A stretch of 64,000 bases of DNA from SVEL01 sp045126215 (GCA_045126215.1 JBGVOD010000023.1:1-64000), one strand, 5' to 3'. Shown: positions 52,904 to 62,723, counted from the first letter of the stretch. The notes: generated by a model not told the origin, from the letters alone. A program made the numbers and translations.

Positions 52904-54454
52904 TTATGATAATAATGAAAATTCTTCTAAATTCCATACTTTATCCACTAAACCATCATAAAAATCAGGTTCATGACATACTATTAAGATTGCTCCTTTA
53001 TACTCCATAAGTGCTCTCTTAAGTTCATCCTTGGCATCTACATCCAGATGATTTGTAGGCTCATCCAGCAAAAGAATATTTGTTTCTGTATTTATTATTT
53101 TGCAAAGTCGAACTTTTGCTTGTTCACCACCACTTAGCACTCTCACCTGACTCTCAATATGTTTTGTTGTAAGTCCACATTTTGCAAGTGCTGATCTTAC
53201 TTCATACTGTGTATACGAAGGGAATTCTTTCCATATTTCTTCGATACATGTGTTGTTCTCAGGCTTCATTTCCTGCTCAAAATATCCCTTGTATAAATAA
53301 TCTCCCAGATTTGCTTTACCGCTTACTGGTGGTATAATTCCAAGAACACTCTTAAGAAACGTACTTTTGCCAATACCATTTGTTCCAATTAAGGCAATCT
53401 TTTCTCCTCTTTCCATTCGAAGATTTATAGGTTTTGATAGCGGATTTCCATCATATCCTATCACCAAATCTTCTGTCTCAAATATAACTTTACCGGCTGC
53501 TCTTGCATTCTTGAAAAAGAATTCAGGCTTTGGTTTTTCCTTTGCCAGTTCAATAACATCCATCTTATCAAGTTTCTTCTGTCTGGACATTGCCATATTT
53601 CTTGTTGATACTCTGGCCTTATTTCTTGCGACAAAATCTTTCAAATCCTCTATTTCCTGCTGTTGACGCTTGTAAGCTGCTTCAAGCTGTGACCTTTTTA
53701 CCTCATATACTTCTTTAAACTTGTAGTAATCACCAACATATCTGTCAAGCTTTTGATTTTCCATATGATAAATTATATTTACAACACTATTTAAAAATGG
53801 AATATCATGTGAAATAAGTATAAATGCATTTTCATATTCCAAAAGGTATCTTTTCAACCACTCAATATGATTCGCATCAAGATAATTCGTTGGTTCATCA
53901 AGCAACAAAATATCTGGTTTTTCTAAAAGCAATTTTCCAAGGAGCACTTTCGTTCTTTGTCCACCACTTAATTCTGTAACATCTTTATCAAGGCCAAGTT
54001 CAAGTAACCCCAACGCCCTTGCAACTTCTTCAACCTTAGCATCAATTACATAAAAATCGTGATTTGTAAGCATGTCCTGAATAGTTCCAAGTTCTTCCAT
54101 CATTTCAGCCATTTCATCTTCACCGGCATTTGATAAATTATCACATATATCGTTCATTCGCGCTTCCATTTCAAAGAGATATGCAAATGCAGACTTTAAT
54201 ACGTCCCCTATTGTCATACCCTTTTCCAGTACGGCATGCTGATCAAGATATCCTGCTCTTACATTCTTATTCCATTCAACTTTGCCTTCATCCGGCATAA
54301 GCTTACCGGTAACAATATTCATAAAAGTTGATTTTCCTTCCCCATTTGCACCTATGAGGCCTATATGTTCTCCTTTAAGCAATCTAAATGATACATTATC
54401 AAATATTGCTCTGTCCCCAAATCCATGACTTAAGTTTTCTACATTTAATATCAT
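52904..54454 (-). CDS. ABC-F family ATPase
   Basis: 516 residues with two ABC domains and no membrane part. First domain: GANGEGKST and LSGGQRTKVLLGKLLL with DILLLDEPTNYLDA. Between them an ABC-F linker (YKFKEVYEVKRSQLEAAYKR). Second domain: GTNGIGKST and LSGGEQAKVRLC with NILLLDEPTNHLDV. Cytosolic ABC-F proteins act on ribosomes (translation factors such as EttA) or protect them from drugs; which applies here cannot be told. It is the fifth gene of an operon otherwise about envelope modification, 33 bases after the DHHW gene. Confidence 0.92.
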   Translation of the reverse strand: MILNVENLSHGFGDRAIFDNVSFRLLKGEHIGLIGANGEGKSTFMNIVTGKLMPDEGKVEWNKNVRAGYLDQHAVLEKGMTIGDVLKSAFAYLFEMEARMNDICDNLSNAGEDEMAEMMEELGTIQDMLTNHDFYVIDAKVEEVARALGLLELGLDKDVTELSGGQRTKVLLGKLLLEKPDILLLDEPTNYLDANHIEWLKRYLLEYENAFILISHDIPFLNSVVNIIYHMENQKLDRYVGDYYKFKEVYEVKRSQLEAAYKRQQQEIEDLKDFVARNKARVSTRNMAMSRQKKLDKMDVIELAKEKPKPEFFFKNARAAGKVIFETEDLVIGYDGNPLSKPINLRMERGEKIALIGTNGIGKSTFLKSVLGIIPPVSGKANLGDYLYKGYFEQEMKPENNTCIEEIWKEFPSYTQYEVRSALAKCGLTTKHIESQVRVLSGGEQAKVRLCKIINTETNILLLDEPTNHLDVDAKDELKRALMEYKGAILIVCHEPDFYDGLVDKVWNLEEFSLLS

Positions 54455-54487
54455 ATTTATTATCCTCTATTCTTTGTCTGTTTATTC

Positions 54488-55630
54488 TTATCTGTTTATC
54501 CTCTTTATTTTTGTATCTGTTGCAAAACTGTCCACATTATATAAAACTAAAATATCTGTTATCTGATATTCACTTATAAATTCCTCAATAGACATATTGA
54601 AATATCTTAAATCCACAACATACGTATTTTCAAAATTTGCAGCATATACATTACTGATGCAATTGGCATAAGAATCTTTTATTATAAGCAAATTTCTATC
54701 ATTATTATTTTCTTTTGATGCCTCATTATTTGTTATTGAAACAACACCCGGATTTCCTCCAAAGAAATATCCGTACTTATCCTTCTTTTCTAAAAAGCTT
54801 TCTTCGAATACTGTTTCCTTTATTTCATCGCTCAGATTATAGCTAACTGTCAAATTCATATCTTTAACAACATAGCTTTCAATTGTGTCTGTGCTCATTT
54901 TTAAATTAAGCTTGTTATTTATTGTTCCAAGAAAATCTTTAGTAACTGTTTTAACATCAATCTGTTCCATTTCAACAGGATTCAAATTATTCTTTGTTGC
55001 CCATTCCTTATAAACAAGATATGCTCCGTATGTTGTCCAGTGATGATCAGTTTTATAATATATATATTCATCATCATGTTCTTTCAATACACTAAATGTA
55101 TCCACAAAACATTCTCCCGTTTTATCAGCAATTTCAGATATATACTCATTCTGATCAAAAGCATACATCGTGCCTGTCATCTTATTTGTCATAACAGTTT
55201 GTGCTGTTGGTACAATTTCTACAGAAATACTTTTTATTGTATCCATAGAACTGTATTTTTCAACAAAAGTTTCCAATTCATTTACATTTTTCACAGCCTG
55301 TTCATCAGTATAATTTTCTCTTTTATGAGACTCTATATAATAATCATCTTCGCATACAAGAACACCATTTATTTCCTTCTTCATCATGAATTTTTCTATA
55401 TAATTTCTCATAGAAACAAACTCATTTCTAAATGGGAACTGGTCTCTTACATAGTTCTGATAACTGTTAGTATACATCCCTTCAATCAGGCTCTCCATAG
55501 AAAATTCCGGTTTTTGCTCCAATACTCTGTTTTCAGTATCTGCAAAACCTGTATCTTTTTTAACAACAGATATGATAAAAAATATTGCAATGAATAATAT
55601 AAATATAATCGTTGTACATTTATTTTTCAT
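54488..55630 (-). CDS. DHHW (AlgX/AlgJ-like) exported protein
   Basis: 380 residues. Single N-terminal membrane helix (TTIIFILFIAIFFIISVV), then an extracytoplasmic SGNH-like domain with the name-giving motif YYKTDHHWTTYGAY (DHHW at 195-198) and a DSYANCISN region near 340. In AlgJ/AlgX and similar proteins the DHHW domain works next to an MBOAT acyltransferase to transfer acetyl groups to exopolysaccharide. Here it is eight bases after an MBOAT gene, which makes that role likely. Start AGAGGTAACT-ATG. Target polymer unknown. Confidence 0.85.
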   Translation of the reverse strand: MKNKCTTIIFILFIAIFFIISVVKKDTGFADTENRVLEQKPEFSMESLIEGMYTNSYQNYVRDQFPFRNEFVSMRNYIEKFMMKKEINGVLVCEDDYYIESHKRENYTDEQAVKNVNELETFVEKYSSMDTIKSISVEIVPTAQTVMTNKMTGTMYAFDQNEYISEIADKTGECFVDTFSVLKEHDDEYIYYKTDHHWTTYGAYLVYKEWATKNNLNPVEMEQIDVKTVTKDFLGTINNKLNLKMSTDTIESYVVKDMNLTVSYNLSDEIKETVFEESFLEKKDKYGYFFGGNPGVVSITNNEASKENNNDRNLLIIKDSYANCISNVYAANFENTYVVDLRYFNMSIEEFISEYQITDILVLYNVDSFATDTKIKRINR

Positions 55631-55638
55631 AGTTACCT

Positions 55639-57060
55639 CTAAAATCTAAAATACAAAAATGGGTTATAACTGCCTGCAACCAGATAAGAAACTGCAATTA
55701 AAAATATACCTATCAGAAAGATATTCTCGAATAACATCGAACAGAATGGTTTATCTTCTATTTTGTTCATAATCTTTACTGTAAGTTTATTTGGTATATC
55801 TGTTGCACCTAAAATAGCAATTATAATTAATACAGTACTATTTAAAATCATAAATATTGAATAGTCATTGATAAAGGATATATTTTTTCCAAAGAACATA
55901 TATGATAAATATCTTCCTATATCAGGTAATTTATCGTATTCAAAGAACACCCAGCCAATTAAAACTGTAACTATCGTATATATTCTAGAAAAAAATGTCG
56001 GAATTTTTGACAGCCATTTCAGTAAAAATATTTTTTCTAATATAAGCAATATTCCAAAATATACACCCCATATAATGAAGTTGTATGCTGCTCCATGCCA
56101 TATACCGGTAAGGCACCAGACAATAAATATATTTCTAATCTGCTTCTTTAATCCTTTTCTATTTCCGCCTAATGGAATATACACGTACTCTCTAAACCAC
56201 TTTCCAAGTGAAATATGCCATCTTCTGAAAAACTCTGTTATAGATTTTGATAAATATGGATAATCAAAGTTAACAGGGAAATTAAAGCCAAACATTTTTC
56301 CAAGACCTATGGCCATATCTGAATAGCCTGAAAAATCATAATATATCTGTAATCCAAAACAGATAATTCCAATCCACGAAAGAACAACTGACATATCAGT
56401 TTCATTTAGTGTCTTGATTAAAGACCACACAGCCCCTACATTATTTGCAAGAAGAACTTTTTTTCCAATTCCCAATATAAACTTTCTTACACCTATTGCA
56501 AAATCATCAAAATTCTCTTTTCTTGAAACCAGCTCTTTTGAAACCATTCTGTACTGAACAATAGGTCCTGCAATAAGCTGAGGGAACATTGCCACATATG
56601 CACCAAAACTAATCATGTTTCCTTGTGGTTTTTCATTATTCATATAAATGTCAAGCGTATACGACATTGTTTGAAATGTATAGAAAGATATTCCTATCGG
56701 CAAAGCTACGTGTAACAAATCAATCGACAATCCAAAAATATTGTTTATTGAGCCAATAAGAAAATCAGTATATTTAAAAAAGCCCAAAAGGCTAAGATTG
56801 ATAATTACCGAAGCAATTACACATTTCTTAGCCGCTTTTAGCTTTCCTGTATTTTTATATTTATAAACAAGTTTTCCTAACGTAAAATCAACACCGGTAG
56901 AAAATAGCATCAATAAAACATATATTGGTTCACCCCATGCATAGAAAAACAAACTTGTTACAAACAAGATAAAATTTCTAAACTTCCTCGGTGAAACAAA
57001 ATATATCAGCAAAACAACAGGTAAAAACCTGAACAAAAAGAACAAATCACTGAATACCAT
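55639..57060 (-). CDS. MBOAT-family O-acyltransferase (AlgI-like)
   Basis: 473 residues, about ten helices. AlgI-type signature: FPQLIAGPIVQYRMVSKEL, FNFPVNFDYPYLSKSITEFFRRWHISLGKW in part, REYVYIPLGGNRKG and the catalytic-His block WCLTGIWHGAAYNFIIWG. These enzymes move acetyl from a cytoplasmic donor across the membrane for O-acetylation of alginate, peptidoglycan, teichoic acid or similar glycans. Fourteen bases behind the DUF4358 gene and eight bases before the DHHW gene. The acceptor here is not decided by sequence. Confidence 0.93.
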   Translation of the reverse strand: MVFSDLFFLFRFLPVVLLIYFVSPRKFRNFILFVTSLFFYAWGEPIYVLLMLFSTGVDFTLGKLVYKYKNTGKLKAAKKCVIASVIINLSLLGFFKYTDFLIGSINNIFGLSIDLLHVALPIGISFYTFQTMSYTLDIYMNNEKPQGNMISFGAYVAMFPQLIAGPIVQYRMVSKELVSRKENFDDFAIGVRKFILGIGKKVLLANNVGAVWSLIKTLNETDMSVVLSWIGIICFGLQIYYDFSGYSDMAIGLGKMFGFNFPVNFDYPYLSKSITEFFRRWHISLGKWFREYVYIPLGGNRKGLKKQIRNIFIVWCLTGIWHGAAYNFIIWGVYFGILLILEKIFLLKWLSKIPTFFSRIYTIVTVLIGWVFFEYDKLPDIGRYLSYMFFGKNISFINDYSIFMILNSTVLIIIAILGATDIPNKLTVKIMNKIEDKPFCSMLFENIFLIGIFLIAVSYLVAGSYNPFLYFRF

Positions 57061-57074
57061 AAATATCCTCTATC

Positions 57075-57617
57075 TTATTCAAAAAAAGTATTTATTTTAT
57101 CTACAGCAATTTTATTATCTTTTTTTGCTTCATCTAAAATTGCGTCTTCTCCTGCTTCTTGTGATTCTTCTGATATAACACCAAGGCATGTAAAGAATAT
57201 ATAATTTCCATGTCTTGTTACTTCACTCGCTTGTATCTTTATTGCATTCACTGGATACTGCATTGCATCATCAATCTGTGACTGTCTGTATTCTTTCAAA
57301 AGTTTTTCAACTTCGTCAGCTTTCCCTTCTTTTGCTTTTACAGCAACAAAAGTATCTATATCAAAGGAAACCTTTGCAACATTAACATAAATATCATCAT
57401 ATAAGTCCGCAGTTATATTATATATTTCTGCAATATCCTCTGAATCATATTCATAATCCGGTACAAAATCATCGCCGTAAGCTTCCTTTACAGCATCATA
57501 AACTGCATTTATATCAACATCTTTATTACCTTTTTCCTCATCCCCGCATCCACCAAACAAAAGTGTAGATGCAATTACTGTTGAACATATAATACTTTTC
57601 AAAAATCTCTTTTTCAT
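57075..57617 (-). CDS. DUF4358 lipoprotein
   Basis: 180 residues. Lipobox ASTLLFGGC with Cys24, so it is a substrate of Lgt (29.5 kb) and membrane-tethered outside. The domain (DINAVYDAVKEAYGDDFVPD, DIYVNVAKVSFDIDTFVAVK, AKEGKADEVEKLLKEYRQSQ, and GNYIFFTCLG) matches DUF4358, a family common next to MBOAT genes in Lachnospiraceae. Function unknown; a scaffold or chaperone for the acylation complex is a reasonable inference. Follows the SGNH lipoprotein by 31 bases. Confidence 0.8.
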   Translation of the reverse strand: MKKRFLKSIICSTVIASTLLFGGCGDEEKGNKDVDINAVYDAVKEAYGDDFVPDYEYDSEDIAEIYNITADLYDDIYVNVAKVSFDIDTFVAVKAKEGKADEVEKLLKEYRQSQIDDAMQYPVNAIKIQASEVTRHGNYIFFTCLGVISEESQEAGEDAILDEAKKDNKIAVDKINTFFE

Positions 57618-57648
57618 TTTCTTTCCTCTATCTAACTAAATAGTACTA

Positions 57649-58509
57649 TTATTTACATGTTGCAAGTATCAGATAATTAACCATTGCTGTCATACCTGGC
57701 ACATTTAAGTGAATTCCATCTCTGCTAAGATCATCTCTAAGACCGCCATTTTCATCTATAACAGCTGCCGCAACATTTACATATTTAACATTTTCTTCTA
57801 CACACAATTCTCTTAATGCAGCATCGAACTGTGCTATTACTTCATTATTATATATCTCATTTGTTCTATCTTCAACCATTGGAATAATAGATTCGGCATA
57901 TATTTCTATATCCGGCTGTACAATTCGAATCTCTCTTATAAATTCCTTATAACTTCGTACAAAAGTATCCATTTCACATCCAACTTCATTTATTCCAAAC
58001 ATAATATATATCTTTTTAAATGAATGAGTTTTCAGATAATCTAAAACGGTAATCTTAATATTTGGTGCTATTTCAATAAATTCTTCTGTCAAAACACTAC
58101 TTGCCATAAGTCCTCTTGTTGCAAGAATTGTAGATGTTCTCAAAACATTATATACATACAAACCTTCTGTTCTTGAATCACCTACAAAGACAGAATCCGA
58201 AAAATCATACCCCTCATATAAGGCATCTGTTGGCACCTCATATCTTTCTGCATTAGGATCAAATCCATCTTCTCTCGTTGTTTCTTCTTCACTTCCCCCT
58301 TCTGAAGTTGTCGTTTCAATCACTTCTGTAGTTTCAACCTCTGAAGTAGTTTCAACCTCAGCAGTAGTATTACCTGCTGTAGTTGTTTCTATATTAATGG
58401 ATGTATTAGTTTCTACGTTTTTTGTTGTTTCTTCATCTGTATTACCACATCCATAGCACACAAAAATTACATTAAAAAATACCGTCAATGCAAATAACCT
58501 TTTTTTCAT
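57649..58509 (-). CDS. SGNH/GDSL-type lipoprotein esterase
   Basis: 286 residues. Lipobox FVCYGC with Cys21; then a Thr/Glu-rich spacer of about 65 residues (TAEVETTSEVETTEVIETT). The hydrolase part has block I VFVGDSRTEG (GDS at 110-112), block III IMFGINEVG and block V DGIHLN near the end, so Ser, Asp and His can form the active site. Such proteins act as O-acetyl esterases or transferases on cell-surface glycans. First gene of the MBOAT operon; the DHHW protein is a second, different acyl-transfer domain. Start ATG 58509 (GAAGGAAG); 11 more codons are open upstream. Confidence 0.88.
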   Translation of the reverse strand: MKKRLFALTVFFNVIFVCYGCGNTDEETTKNVETNTSINIETTTAGNTTAEVETTSEVETTEVIETTTSEGGSEEETTREDGFDPNAERYEVPTDALYEGYDFSDSVFVGDSRTEGLYVYNVLRTSTILATRGLMASSVLTEEFIEIAPNIKITVLDYLKTHSFKKIYIMFGINEVGCEMDTFVRSYKEFIREIRIVQPDIEIYAESIIPMVEDRTNEIYNNEVIAQFDAALRELCVEENVKYVNVAAAVIDENGGLRDDLSRDGIHLNVPGMTAMVNYLILATCK

Positions 58510-58692
58510 AATATATCTTCCTTCGCTTTTCTTTTGATGCATTTAGTGTATCCTTTTTCTTATAAAAAACATATACAATTTTATGTCATATTTCATAGTA
58601 TTAAAGTACCATAATATTACAAAGAAAAAAATATAATTAACAACTTTGTCATATTAGTATTTTTTTTGTAATAAGTCAAGGCTTTATTAAAA

Positions 58693-58719
58693 AAACAGTC
58701 AGTGGCAAGCTGACTGTTT
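58693..58719 (-). terminator. terminator of asd
   Basis: AAACAGTCAG and CTGACTGTTT form a ten-base stem, followed by seven T residues on the minus strand. It separates asd from the MBOAT operon. Confidence 0.9.
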
Positions 58720-58743
58720 CTAGTATATTAGGATTTTTAAAAT

Positions 58744-59829
58744 TTATTTTGCTTCAATATAACCTAAAGCTGTAAGCATTTCTGCTGAAAGAACAGCACC
58801 ACCTGCTGCACCACGTACTGTGTTGTGTGAAAGACCAACAAACTTGTAGTCATATACTGTGTCTTCTCTAAGACGACCAACAGATATTCCCATACCGTTT
58901 TCATAGTTAACATCTAAATTAACCTGTGGACGATTATCTTCTTCAAGATACTGGATAAACTGCTTTGGAGCTGATGGTAACTTTAATTCCTGTGGAAGTC
59001 CACTGAAGTTAACAAGTTTTTCAATAAGCTGTTCCTTTGTTGGTTTCTTATTAAACTTAACAAATACTGCTGCTGTATGACCATTTAAAACTGGTACTCT
59101 GATACACTGTGTTGTAATTACAGGAAGAGATGCCTTCTTGATAACACCATCTTCAATCTTACCCCAAAGTCTAAGTGGTTCCTGTTCACTCTTTTCTTCT
59201 TCTCCACCTATATAAGGAATAATATTTTCAACCATCTCAGGCCAATCCTTAAATGTTTTACCTGCACCTGAAATTGCCTGATATGTTGTAGCAACAACTT
59301 CAACTGGTTCAAATTCTTTCCATGCATTTAATACAGGAGCATAGCTCTGAATTGAACAATTAGGTTTAACAGCCACAAAACCTCTCTTTGTTCCAAGTCT
59401 TTCTTTCTGGAACTTGATTACTTCATAATGTTCTGGATTAATTTCAGGAACTACCATTGGAACATCTGGTGTCCATCTATGTGCACTGTTATTTGAAACA
59501 ACAGGTGTTTCTGTCTTAGCATATTCATCTTCAATTGCTTTGATTTCATCTTTTGACATATCTACTGCTGAAAATACAAAATCAACCTTTGAAGCAACTT
59601 CATTTACTTCGTTTACATTCATAACAGCAAGCTTCTTAACTGCTTCTGGCATTGGTGTTGTCATTTTCCATCTGTCACCAACTGCTTCTTCATATGTTTT
59701 TCCTGCTGAACGAGGGCTTGCAGCAACTACTACAACCTCGAACCATGGATGGTTCTCTAATAATGAAATAAAACGCTGACCTACCATACCAGTAGCACCT
59801 AAAATTCCAACTCTTAATTTCTGACTCAT
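58744..59829 (-). CDS. asd: aspartate-semialdehyde dehydrogenase
   Basis: 361 residues, the archaeal/fungal-type variant that has a KP-rich active-site loop. NADPH reduction of aspartyl phosphate, the branch point for lysine/DAP, threonine and methionine. Features: GILGATGMVGQRFISLL, SNNSAHRWTPDVPMVVPEIN, VKPNCSIQSYAPVL with the catalytic Cys158, SGAGKTFKDWPEMVENIIPY and HTVRGAAGGAVLSAE near the end. Feeds the ddh enzyme at 14.2 kb. GGAGA start; single gene with strong terminator. Confidence 0.95.
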   Translation of the reverse strand: MSQKLRVGILGATGMVGQRFISLLENHPWFEVVVVAASPRSAGKTYEEAVGDRWKMTTPMPEAVKKLAVMNVNEVNEVASKVDFVFSAVDMSKDEIKAIEDEYAKTETPVVSNNSAHRWTPDVPMVVPEINPEHYEVIKFQKERLGTKRGFVAVKPNCSIQSYAPVLNAWKEFEPVEVVATTYQAISGAGKTFKDWPEMVENIIPYIGGEEEKSEQEPLRLWGKIEDGVIKKASLPVITTQCIRVPVLNGHTAAVFVKFNKKPTKEQLIEKLVNFSGLPQELKLPSAPKQFIQYLEEDNRPQVNLDVNYENGMGISVGRLREDTVYDYKFVGLSHNTVRGAAGGAVLSAEMLTALGYIEAK

Positions 59830-59958
59830 TTTAATTATCTCCTATCAATCGTGTTTGCCATACACGGACATTTGTCCGTAACGCTTGTTTTAATATATCA
59901 TACAATAAAAAAAATGCAAGTACTTTTTTCAATTTTCTTGCATTTTTCATTTATCTCC

Positions 59959-59987
59959 TTGACACAACTGCCTTTTTTTAATATATT
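59959..59987 (+). promoter_or_regulatory. promoter of tRNA-Thr
   Basis: TTGACA at 59959-59964, 17-base spacer, TATATT at 59982-59987. Predicted start about six bases before the tRNA. Confidence 0.7.
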
Positions 59988-59998
59988 TTTCTTTGTAA

Positions 59999-60069
59999 GC
60001 TTCCATAGTTCAACGGTAAAACAGGTCACTCGTAATGTCCAGTTGTCGGTTCGATTCCGATTGGAAGCT
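59999..60069 (+). tRNA. trnT: tRNA-Thr (anticodon CGT)
   Basis: Acceptor arms GCTTCCA and TGGAAGC pair perfectly, followed by discriminator T. D arm GTTCAACGGTAAAAC. Anticodon loop CTCGTAA gives anticodon CGT for the ACG codon, with U33 and A37 in place. T arm GTCGG-TTCGATT-CCGAT. The anticodon stem GGTCA/TGTCC has a T-T mismatch at its third pair, and the D stem is short. CCA is not encoded. It ends one base before the stop of the opposite-strand gene. Some ambiguity whether fully functional. Confidence 0.8.
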
Positions 60070-61641
60070 TTATTTTTTTAAAAATTTCTGTTCATAATAC
60101 TTGCTTCTTAACAGAATCTCATTATTAATATATTCTGTTCCAAGCATTTCTGATAATGTCTGTTTATCTGAAAAAAGATTTGTACCAAGTCCCAATCTGT
60201 CCCCTTCTATTTTGACACCTAGTGCTGCAAGTGTAGTAGGAAACATATCCATTGTATTAAATACTCGCTCTTTATTAAGATTTTTTATAATATCACTATC
60301 ATCGTCAAAATACGGATTAATAATTACACCATATATTGTCCTTTCATAATCAGAATCATCTATTTCTTCAAAGAAATCCGGATCCATGCTTAAGTGATCT
60401 CCAACAATTATTATCGTTGTATTATCATAGAAATCCTGTTCCTGTACCCATTTCACAAAATCATATACCTGCATATCCGCACATTTTATAACGTTAGCAT
60501 ATTGTTCTTCATATTCATCACCACATCTTGAACATTTATATCCATCTTCTGTATGTGTATCCATTGTAGCCATTACGAAATTAAATGGTTCATTTTTTGA
60601 CGCCAGATCAAGTATCTCTTTTTTTGCAATACCATATAACTTCTTATCTTCTACACCCCACCAAACAAAATATCCATCCCTAACATATCCACAATCTATC
60701 TGTTTTTCATAATCCATAATCTTATAATTGCCATGTTGCTCATATAAATGATTTGTTCCCGCAAATGACGAATCAGAGCCTATACATATTTCATTTGTAT
60801 ACCCTTCTCTTTCCAATATATCACCAAGATTGCAAAGTCCCGGCAGAAAGTCGTCCCATCTTCCATATTCATTCTCCCCCATTGGAATTGACAATGGAAT
60901 TCCTGCTGACATCGCTGTCATAGCTGCAATGGTCCAATCACAATTTGAAGCAATACTGGCACCTTTTCCATCTATTCCAAACGATACATTTTCTCTCTGT
61001 AATTTTGTTAAATTGGGAATAAGATTATATTCAAAATATCCTCCCTCTTCCTCTGATTTATATGTATTTTCCATAGATTCCATATAAACATAAATAAGAT
61101 TTTTCTTTTCTTCTGGAAAAATTATATCCACTTCTTCCGGATTTACGTAATATTCATCATATATTTCAGTTGTTTGCATTTGATGATAAACATATTCAAA
61201 GAAACCTAAATAAATTGAAAAAAACACAAAAAATGCAACAAAAGAACACGCTCCAGAAATTAAAATAACATTTTTCTTAAGTTTCTTTCCTATTGTTATA
61301 AAAAATAATAATCCTATTGCAATTGATAACAAAACTACATTTTTTAAATAATCTATAACATATCCACCTGCTCCCGTCATAGGAGTTTTTAATTGAAATA
61401 TTATGCTTTCCGTACTAACAGGACCGAATGTCTCATCAACCCATACACATGTAATTAATAAAGCTATTCCCAATACAAATAAGAATAAACCAATATATAC
61501 CTTAACACTTTTATAATTATTTATTTTCTCTTTTTCTACTTTTATATCATTTTTTTCAGTTTTATTTGTTTCTTCTATTTTATTTACTTCTTCTATCTTG
61601 TCTATTTCTTTAATTTTTCTAATATCTTTTAATTTTCTCAT
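60070..61641 (-). CDS. LTA-synthase-family phosphoglycerol transferase
   Basis: 523 residues. A charged cytoplasmic head of 40 residues with repeated KIEE(V/T)NK words, then three membrane helices in residues 45-150, then a sulfatase-fold extracellular domain. Metal and catalytic residues: YVYMESMENTY with Glu188 and the Thr193 nucleophile; IGSDSSFAGTNHLYEQHGN; MATMDTHTED and VGDHLSMD. Such enzymes polymerise or transfer glycerol phosphate from phosphatidylglycerol. Three helices instead of five are typical for shorter clostridial members. Whether it makes lipoteichoic acid or modifies another glycan is open. The stop codon adjoins the tRNA on the other strand. Confidence 0.88.
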   Translation of the reverse strand: MRKLKDIRKIKEIDKIEEVNKIEETNKTEKNDIKVEKEKINNYKSVKVYIGLFLFVLGIALLITCVWVDETFGPVSTESIIFQLKTPMTGAGGYVIDYLKNVVLLSIAIGLLFFITIGKKLKKNVILISGACSFVAFFVFFSIYLGFFEYVYHQMQTTEIYDEYYVNPEEVDIIFPEEKKNLIYVYMESMENTYKSEEEGGYFEYNLIPNLTKLQRENVSFGIDGKGASIASNCDWTIAAMTAMSAGIPLSIPMGENEYGRWDDFLPGLCNLGDILEREGYTNEICIGSDSSFAGTNHLYEQHGNYKIMDYEKQIDCGYVRDGYFVWWGVEDKKLYGIAKKEILDLASKNEPFNFVMATMDTHTEDGYKCSRCGDEYEEQYANVIKCADMQVYDFVKWVQEQDFYDNTTIIIVGDHLSMDPDFFEEIDDSDYERTIYGVIINPYFDDDSDIIKNLNKERVFNTMDMFPTTLAALGVKIEGDRLGLGTNLFSDKQTLSEMLGTEYINNEILLRSKYYEQKFLKK

Positions 61642-61739
61642 TATATATCAATCTCTTTATTTGTTTATTATTATGTTTTTTCTAAATTAAGAATCACCTG
61701 CATATACCCAGCCAACAACTGAGTTCATCTATGCACTAA

Positions 61740-62723
61740 TTAACCAGTAAATTTCTCTACTGAATTCATAAATCTTCTTTTTACATCGACTAAAAGTTCC
61801 TGAATTTCACATTCATCAAGACCCACATATGGTACAAAACCTCCAGCCATTGTAGGATGGCCTCCTCCAGTTCCAATACCCTTAAGTGCATCTACTATTA
61901 ATGCTCCTGCATCTACATGACTGTCTTTCATACAACGCACGGAAATCTTTATGCCTGTGCTTTTTACAGAATATACAAAAGCAATCTTAACAGTTTCAAT
62001 TTTTAAAATAAAATCCGCTATTGTACCTATTAATGCCTCTGGACAATCGTCACCCGTATTTGCAATACCTACTATATTTGAAATACTTATAGACTCTATA
62101 GCTTTTGCAAAGGCTTTCAAGTCATCTACCTGCATCGTTTCATTTTCTAATCTGCTGATTTTCTTTCTTTCCGTCCTATTAAACAACTTATAGAAAATAT
62201 CAAGATCTAACTTTGATACACCTCTTGTCATATTTGCTGTATCAACATTTATACCATATAATATAGCCTCCGCTACATCATCTGACATTTCTATATTATT
62301 TTCCAAATAATAAGAAGCAACTATCGAAACACAAGCTCCAATATCCTCTCTTATATCAGAAAACTCATAATCAACATTTACATTCATAGGATGATGGTCA
62401 ATACTTGCAATAACAGATCCTCTGATTTGAGTTATATTTCCATTTCCTTTTTGCGAATCAATAAGAATTATTTTATCTTCTTCAGAAATTTCTTCCAATG
62501 TATCCACGTCAAATATTTCTATTCCAAACAACTCTTTCATTAGCTTTATATTAGTTCTATCTATTTTACCTTTATAACAGATTTTTGCACAAATATTTTT
62601 TGTTTTTAGTAGCTGTTGTAAAGCAAAGGCACTAGATATAGCGTCCGGGTCTGGAAAATTATGTGTTTGAATATATACAAATTCAGTGTTAATAACACTA
62701 ACCAGTTCATCAAATTTTGTCAT
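61740..62723 (-). CDS. DHH/DHHA1 phosphoesterase (NrnA/RecJ-like)
   Basis: 327 residues, cytoplasmic. Motif I HNFPDPDAISSAFALQQLL (residues 21-28 hold the metal ligands), motif II IILIDSQ, motif III SIDHHPMN with DHH at 109-111, and the DHHA1 domain ending GIGTGGGHPTMAGGFVP. This set hydrolyses short oligonucleotides, pAp or linear dinucleotides, and could finish degradation of pGpG from c-di-GMP turnover. The first motif has DPDA instead of the common DGDA. Chosen start 62723 has GGGAG; the frame extends 13 codons further. Confidence 0.85.
   Translation of the reverse strand: MTKFDELVSVINTEFVYIQTHNFPDPDAISSAFALQQLLKTKNICAKICYKGKIDRTNIKLMKELFGIEIFDVDTLEEISEEDKIILIDSQKGNGNITQIRGSVIASIDHHPMNVNVDYEFSDIREDIGACVSIVASYYLENNIEMSDDVAEAILYGINVDTANMTRGVSKLDLDIFYKLFNRTERKKISRLENETMQVDDLKAFAKAIESISISNIVGIANTGDDCPEALIGTIADFILKIETVKIAFVYSVKSTGIKISVRCMKDSHVDAGALIVDALKGIGTGGGHPTMAGGFVPYVGLDECEIQELLVDVKRRFMNSVEKFTG

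Noticed and set aside
55040..55597. Plus-strand ORF of 185 codons
   Set aside because: Antisense to the DHHW gene; Phe/Ile-rich, without ribosome-binding site or domain.
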